44,504 nt of DNA from an uncultured Oxalobacteraceae bacterium. GTDB lineage: Bacteria; Pseudomonadota; Gammaproteobacteria; Burkholderiales; Burkholderiaceae. Both the position numbers and the translations under genes were made by a program. This document shows positions 41,034 to 44,504 of the stretch, one piece after another. The DNA lies in the NCBI GenBank assembly GCA_946480015.1, contig CAMLIL010000044.1, positions 1 to 44,504 on the forward strand. The letters are read 5' to 3'. Below the pieces are notes generated by a model. The model searched no databases, was not told the origin of the DNA, and saw only the letters and a list, made by a program, of their open reading frames with translations. Position 1 is the stretch's first letter. The number at the start of each line of letters is the position of its first letter.

Positions 41034-43064
41034 ATGCAGCCCTCTCCTGCCCGCCCGGTTGCGGGACTTTCGCACGCGCTCGACTACCGCGCCGATATCG
41101 ACGGCCTGCGCGCCATTGCCGTCATTGCCGTTCTGCTATATCACGCCTGGCCCAACTGGTTTCATTCCGGCTTCGTTGGCGTGGACATCTTCTTTGTCAT
41201 CTCCGGCTTTTTGATCACCACCATCATCGCCCGGCAACTGGAAGCGGGCCGCTTTTCGATCGGCGATTTCTACGTGCGCCGGATCCGCCGCATCTTCCCC
41301 GCCCTCACCCTGGTGCTGCTGGTCGCCCTGGCCTGTGCCTGGATGCTGCTGCTGCGCGATGAATTCCTGCAGATCGGCCGGCACGCGCTGGCCGGCGCCG
41401 GCTTCGTCTCCAACCTGCTGCTGTGGCACGAAGCCGGCTACTTCGACAATGCCGGCACCACCAAGCCCTTGCTGCACCTATGGTCGCTGGGCGTGGAAGA
41501 ACAGTTCTATATCGTCTGGCCGGTGCTGCTGTGGGCCGTGTACCAGCTGCGCCTGCGCTTTCTGTGGGTGGCCGGGGCCATTTTCGCCGTGTCGATGGCG
41601 GTCAACCTGCACATGGTCGACAGCAATCCGGTGGGCGCCTTCTTTTCGCCCGTGTCGCGCTTCTGGGAGCTGATGAGCGGCGGCGTTGCGGCCTACCTGA
41701 CCCTGCACCATAAGGAGCGTTTCACGCCGCATGCGCACTGGCTGTCGCTGGCCGGAGCGCTGCTGCTGGCCCTGTCGTTCTGGCTGATTTCACCCCAGGC
41801 GCTGTTCCCCGGCCTGTGGGCGCTGCTGCCGGTGGGCGGCAGCTTCCTGCTGGTCATGGCGGGCCCCGGCGGCCTGCTCAACCGCCGCCTGCTGGGACTG
41901 CGCCCGATGACGGCCATCGGCCTGGTCAGCTATCCGCTCTATCTGTGGCACTGGCCGCTGCTGTCGTTCGCCTTCATCGTGTATGGCCAGAAGCCGCCGA
42001 TGCTGGTCAAGGCGGCGCTGCTGGCGGCCGCCTGCGTGCTGGCCGTGCTGACCTACCGCCTGCTGGAACTGCCGTTGCGCGCGCTGCGCGCCCGCATGCG
42101 CGTGACCTGGTCGCTGGCCGGCGGCATGCTGGCCATCGCCGTGCTGGGCGTCACGATTGCCACCGGCACCCTGCGCGAACGGATCGATACGCATGGCGCC
42201 GAAGCCTATCTGTCGGCGCTGAACGACAGCGACTTCCCGGGCCGCACGCTCACGCCGATACGCTTCCAGGGCATCGTGTTCCAGAAGGCGGCCAGCAAGG
42301 CGCCCGGGCAGACCGTGTTCCTGGGCGACTCGGTGATGCAGCAGTACGGCCCGCGCGTCGAGCACGCCATCGGCACGGCGCCGGAGCGCTACCGCTCGGT
42401 AATCTTCGCCACCGCCGGCGGCTGCCCGCCGATCGAAGGCACGGTGCGCCTGCCGCGCCTGCGCTTCCCGCTGTGCACCCAGACCACCAGGGCCGCCTAT
42501 GCGCTGGCCAACAGTCCCGCCACCGACGTGGTGGTGGTAGGGGCGGCGTGGTACGGCTACTTTGCCCCGAGCCAGCACGAGCTGCTGGTCGAGGACGGCA
42601 AGACCGAGCTGGCGTTTCCCGATCCGCGCGCGCAGGAACTGGCGTACAACTCGCTGCGCGCCAGCCTGGCCAGGCTGGTTGCCAATGGCAAGAAGGTGTA
42701 TCTGGTGCTGCAACCGCCCGCCGGGGCGCAGCTCGATCCGCAGTCGATGTACACCGGCTCGCGCCTGGGCGGCATCTATCCGCTCAAGCACATCGCGCCG
42801 TTCGACCTGAACGAGTACTTCACGCGCCATGCGCAGGCGCGCCAGCGTCTTCTGGACATCGCGCGCAACACCGGCGCGGTGGCCATCGAACCGGCCGATA
42901 CGCTGTGCGGCAACGGCAAGTGCCCGGTGCTGGACGAGGCGGGCGTGCCGCTGTACACCGACTCGGTGCACATGCGGCCACGCTATGCGCGCGCCGCCGC
43001 CACCTTCCTCGACCAGACCATGCTGGCGGCGCCGCATCTTCAGACTGCGCGCCGGACGCAGTAG
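41034..43064 (+). CDS. OafA/YrhL-type acyltransferase with SGNH domain
   Basis: A 676-residue membrane protein. Residues about 18-350 form the acyltransferase-3 domain with ten hydrophobic helices: YRADIDGLRAIAVIAVLLYH with the probable catalytic H37, VDIFFVISGFLI, RRIRRIFPAL, LLHLWSLGVEEQFYIVWP and YPLYLWHWPLL. The part from about residue 425 is a periplasmic SGNH hydrolase-like domain with GDS (S433 in FLGDSVMQQYG) and D643-H646 in DSVHMRP. Such fused enzymes O-acetylate lipopolysaccharide, exopolysaccharide or peptidoglycan. It stands alone, so the glycan acceptor cannot be named. Confidence 0.92.
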   Translation: MQPSPARPVAGLSHALDYRADIDGLRAIAVIAVLLYHAWPNWFHSGFVGVDIFFVISGFLITTIIARQLEAGRFSIGDFYVRRIRRIFPALTLVLLVALACAWMLLLRDEFLQIGRHALAGAGFVSNLLLWHEAGYFDNAGTTKPLLHLWSLGVEEQFYIVWPVLLWAVYQLRLRFLWVAGAIFAVSMAVNLHMVDSNPVGAFFSPVSRFWELMSGGVAAYLTLHHKERFTPHAHWLSLAGALLLALSFWLISPQALFPGLWALLPVGGSFLLVMAGPGGLLNRRLLGLRPMTAIGLVSYPLYLWHWPLLSFAFIVYGQKPPMLVKAALLAAACVLAVLTYRLLELPLRALRARMRVTWSLAGGMLAIAVLGVTIATGTLRERIDTHGAEAYLSALNDSDFPGRTLTPIRFQGIVFQKAASKAPGQTVFLGDSVMQQYGPRVEHAIGTAPERYRSVIFATAGGCPPIEGTVRLPRLRFPLCTQTTRAAYALANSPATDVVVVGAAWYGYFAPSQHELLVEDGKTELAFPDPRAQELAYNSLRASLARLVANGKKVYLVLQPPAGAQLDPQSMYTGSRLGGIYPLKHIAPFDLNEYFTRHAQARQRLLDIARNTGAVAIEPADTLCGNGKCPVLDEAGVPLYTDSVHMRPRYARAAATFLDQTMLAAPHLQTARRTQ

Positions 43065-43279
43065 TCCAGCATCGGCCCGGTTCCGCAGCAGGGTGCGCGG
43101 AGTGCGGCGGAGGAGCAGCAGTAGAACAAGGGTGGCCAGCTACGGGGTGGCGGCGGGTGCGGCGCCGAAGCGGAGGGAATTGACGTCCCTGGACTGGTGT
43201 GTGCAGGGCGTGGAAGGCGGCATTGCGAGGTAGGACGGAGACACCGGCGCGCGTGCGCCGGTGCGTGGCATGGCAGGAA

Positions 43280-43621
43280 TCAGTCGAGTTTCCAGGCGTA
43301 GTCCACCTTGGTCCAGGTCTGGGCCGGAGCGCCGTCCTTGGTACCGGGCTTGAACTTGCAGGCGCTGATCGACTTCAGGGCGGCCTTGTCGAGGTTCTTG
43401 AAGCCGCTGGTCTTTTCCAGCTTGGACTCGGCAACGGTTCCGTCCGGATTGACCAGGAAAGACATCGAGACCGTGCCCTGCTCCTCGTTCATCAGCGACG
43501 CCTTCGGGTACTCGGCCTTGCACTTCGCCGGTTCAAACACCGCCGGTACTTCCCCCGCATGAGTCAGGCCCGACACCAGCATGGCCACCATGACGCCCAG
43601 AAATCGCTTATTCGTAGACAT
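43280..43621 (-). CDS. Stand-alone TonB C-terminal-domain protein (copy 1)
   Basis: A 113-residue exported protein: a signal peptide ending in THA, then a TonB C-terminal domain (CKAEYPKASLMNEEQGTVSMSFLVNPDGTVAESKLEKTSGFKNLDKAALKSISACKFKPG). It has no N-terminal membrane anchor or Pro-rich spacer, so it cannot work as a normal energy transducer. Two Cys (in AKCKAEYP and SACKFKPG) could form a disulfide. It follows a very similar gene by 35 bases, a tandem duplication. Possible roles are binding to TonB boxes, envelope scaffolding, or interaction with outer-membrane receptors. Confidence 0.85.
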   Translation of the reverse strand: MSTNKRFLGVMVAMLVSGLTHAGEVPAVFEPAKCKAEYPKASLMNEEQGTVSMSFLVNPDGTVAESKLEKTSGFKNLDKAALKSISACKFKPGTKDGAPAQTWTKVDYAWKLD

Positions 43622-43656
43622 ACCATTCTTCCCCAGATGTGATGCAGTTCAGGCGA

Positions 43657-43998
43657 TCAAAGCGCCCAGACGTAATTCACCTTGGTCCAGGTCTGGGCGC
43701 TTGCGCCATCCTTGGAACCAGGCTTGAACTTGCAATTGCTGATCGCCCTGACGGCGGCGTTGTCGAGGTTCTTGTAACCACTGGTCTTCTCAATCTTCGA
43801 ATCGACCACGCGGCCTTCGGCGGACACCAGGAAGGCCATCGAAACGGCGCCTTCTTCTTCGTTCATCAGCGACGCTTTCGGATACTCGGCTTTGCAGGAC
43901 TTGGGGTCGAATTGGGCCGGCACTTCACCTGCAAAAACGGTGCTGCCGGCGCCGGCGACAACGAGGGCTGCGATCAGACGGAATGCGCGTTTCTTCAT
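43657..43998 (-). CDS. Stand-alone TonB C-terminal-domain protein (copy 2)
   Basis: A 113-residue protein of the same build as the downstream copy: signal peptide ending in VFA, GEVPAQFDPKSCKAEYPKASLMNEEEG, SKIEKTSGYKNLDNAAVRAISNCKFKPGSKDG and a final aromatic-rich strand (WTKVNYVWAL). The two are alike over the whole mature part while the signal peptides differ, so the duplication is not very recent. The Cys pair is kept in both. It is probably co-transcribed with the other copy. Confidence 0.85.
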   Translation of the reverse strand: MKKRAFRLIAALVVAGAGSTVFAGEVPAQFDPKSCKAEYPKASLMNEEEGAVSMAFLVSAEGRVVDSKIEKTSGYKNLDNAAVRAISNCKFKPGSKDGASAQTWTKVNYVWAL

Positions 43999-44046
43999 GG
44001 TTTCGGTTTCCCCACTTATCGATATTAGAAATTTGAAAATTATTTT

Positions 44047-44504
44047 TTAGAACTCTTCCCACTCGTCGCTGTTAGCGGCGGCGGCAACTTTTTTCGGTTT
44101 GACGGGCGCGTCGGCCTCGGCGGCGGGGGCCGGACGTTTCAGGGCCGGACGGGCGGCCTTCCTGGCCACGGCGGCAACCGGCTGCGGCTCGAGCATGGCC
44201 GGCGCGTGCGCCATGACCGGCTGCTCGCCTTCGGCCAGCTTGAAGACGCTGACCACGTGGGCCAGTTCGCTGGCCTGATCCTGCAGGCTCTGGGCGGCGG
44301 CGGCGGCCTCTTCCACCAGCGAGGCGTTCTGCTGGGTCATGCTGTCCATCTCGATGATCGACAGGTTGACCTGCTCGATGCCGGCGCTCTGTTCCTGGCT
44401 GGCGTTGGCGATATCGCTCATGATGTCGGTGACGCGCTTGACGCTGGCCACCACTTCATCCATGGTCACGCCGGCCTGGCCGACCAGCTTGCTGCCGGCC
44501 TGGA
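44047..44504 (-). CDS. Methyl-accepting chemotaxis protein, C-terminal part (runs off window)
   Basis: Only the last 150 residues or so are visible. The frame is open to the right edge. It shows the end of the MCP signalling domain (VKRVTDIMSDIANASQEQSAGIEQVNLSIIEMDSMTQQNASLVEEAAAAAQSL), an Ala/Pro/Lys-rich linker and the end DEWEEF, whose xWxxF shape fits a CheR/CheB-docking pentapeptide. The sensor domain is outside the window, so the ligand is unknown. An in-frame ATG near the right edge is internal, not the start. Confidence 0.93.
   Translation of the reverse strand, partial: QAGSKLVGQAGVTMDEVVASVKRVTDIMSDIANASQEQSAGIEQVNLSIIEMDSMTQQNASLVEEAAAAAQSLQDQASELAHVVSVFKLAEGEQPVMAHAPAMLEPQPVAAVARKAARPALKRPAPAAEADAPVKPKKVAAAANSDEWEEF

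Overview
The window looks like a betaproteobacterial chromosome, most likely Oxalobacteraceae (Massilia, Duganella or Janthinobacterium type). This is inferred from the high-GC backbone with strong GC3 bias, a PEP-CTERM exported protein, a beta-ketoadipate operon, a large TonB-dependent receptor linked to polysaccharide hydrolases, and a dispersed GC-rich palindrome. No database was searched; every family name rests on motifs visible in the sequence.

Layout. 1-5790 is the right part of an integrated element. It carries an IS21-like terminal repeat remnant, an AlpA-type excisionase with three tightly coupled unknown genes, two orphan genes, a controller-like HTH plus HNH endonuclease operon, and a lipoprotein. 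It ends in a 23-base copy of a tRNA(Ser)-like 3' end followed by a tRNA-type terminator. 6064-10016 holds a PEP-CTERM protein, a very short secretin and an exported Ala/Pro-rich protein. The last two lie behind a near-perfect sigma-54 promoter, a c-di-GMP-I (GEMM) riboswitch and a hairpin that masks the ribosome binding site, followed on the other strand by an EamA protein. 10053-18201 is central metabolism: pcaIJF with a divergent IclR regulator (two palindromic operators), acs, class I fumarase and murI.

18288-24200 is a compact genomic island in tRNA(His). The 3' 56 bp of the tRNA region are repeated exactly at 24145-24200, and the tRNA's original terminator now lies beyond the distal copy. 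Cargo: an orphan Hcp, a Rap1a/Tai-like immunity protein and a Tae4-like amidase in one ATGA-coupled operon; a left-truncated IS21 copy (istA fragment, istB, right end); and a two-gene unit of a ParB-like protein plus a D12-class adenine methyltransferase. No integrase is present, so the island is probably fixed or needs help in trans.

24348-26379 has zntB and two small genes. 26414-36946 is a polysaccharide-utilisation locus: TonB-dependent receptor, GH88/GH105-type lipoprotein, GH35 beta-galactosidase and a DUF2264 protein on the minus strand, divergent from a LacI-family regulator and an MFS transporter. Two related CG-centred palindromes lie between the divergent halves. The gene set fits uptake and stepwise breakdown of a pectin-type, galactose-containing plant polymer. 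37035-44504 has an M16 double-domain peptidase, a small outer-membrane barrel with clear promoter and terminator, a small charged protein, an OafA-type acyltransferase fused to an SGNH domain, two tandem stand-alone TonB C-terminal-domain proteins, and the C-terminal end of a chemotaxis receptor that runs off the window.

The observations most worth following are the sigma-54/c-di-GMP riboswitch/mini-secretin operon, the tRNA(His) island with its T6SS effector module, and the ParB-like/Dam pair.
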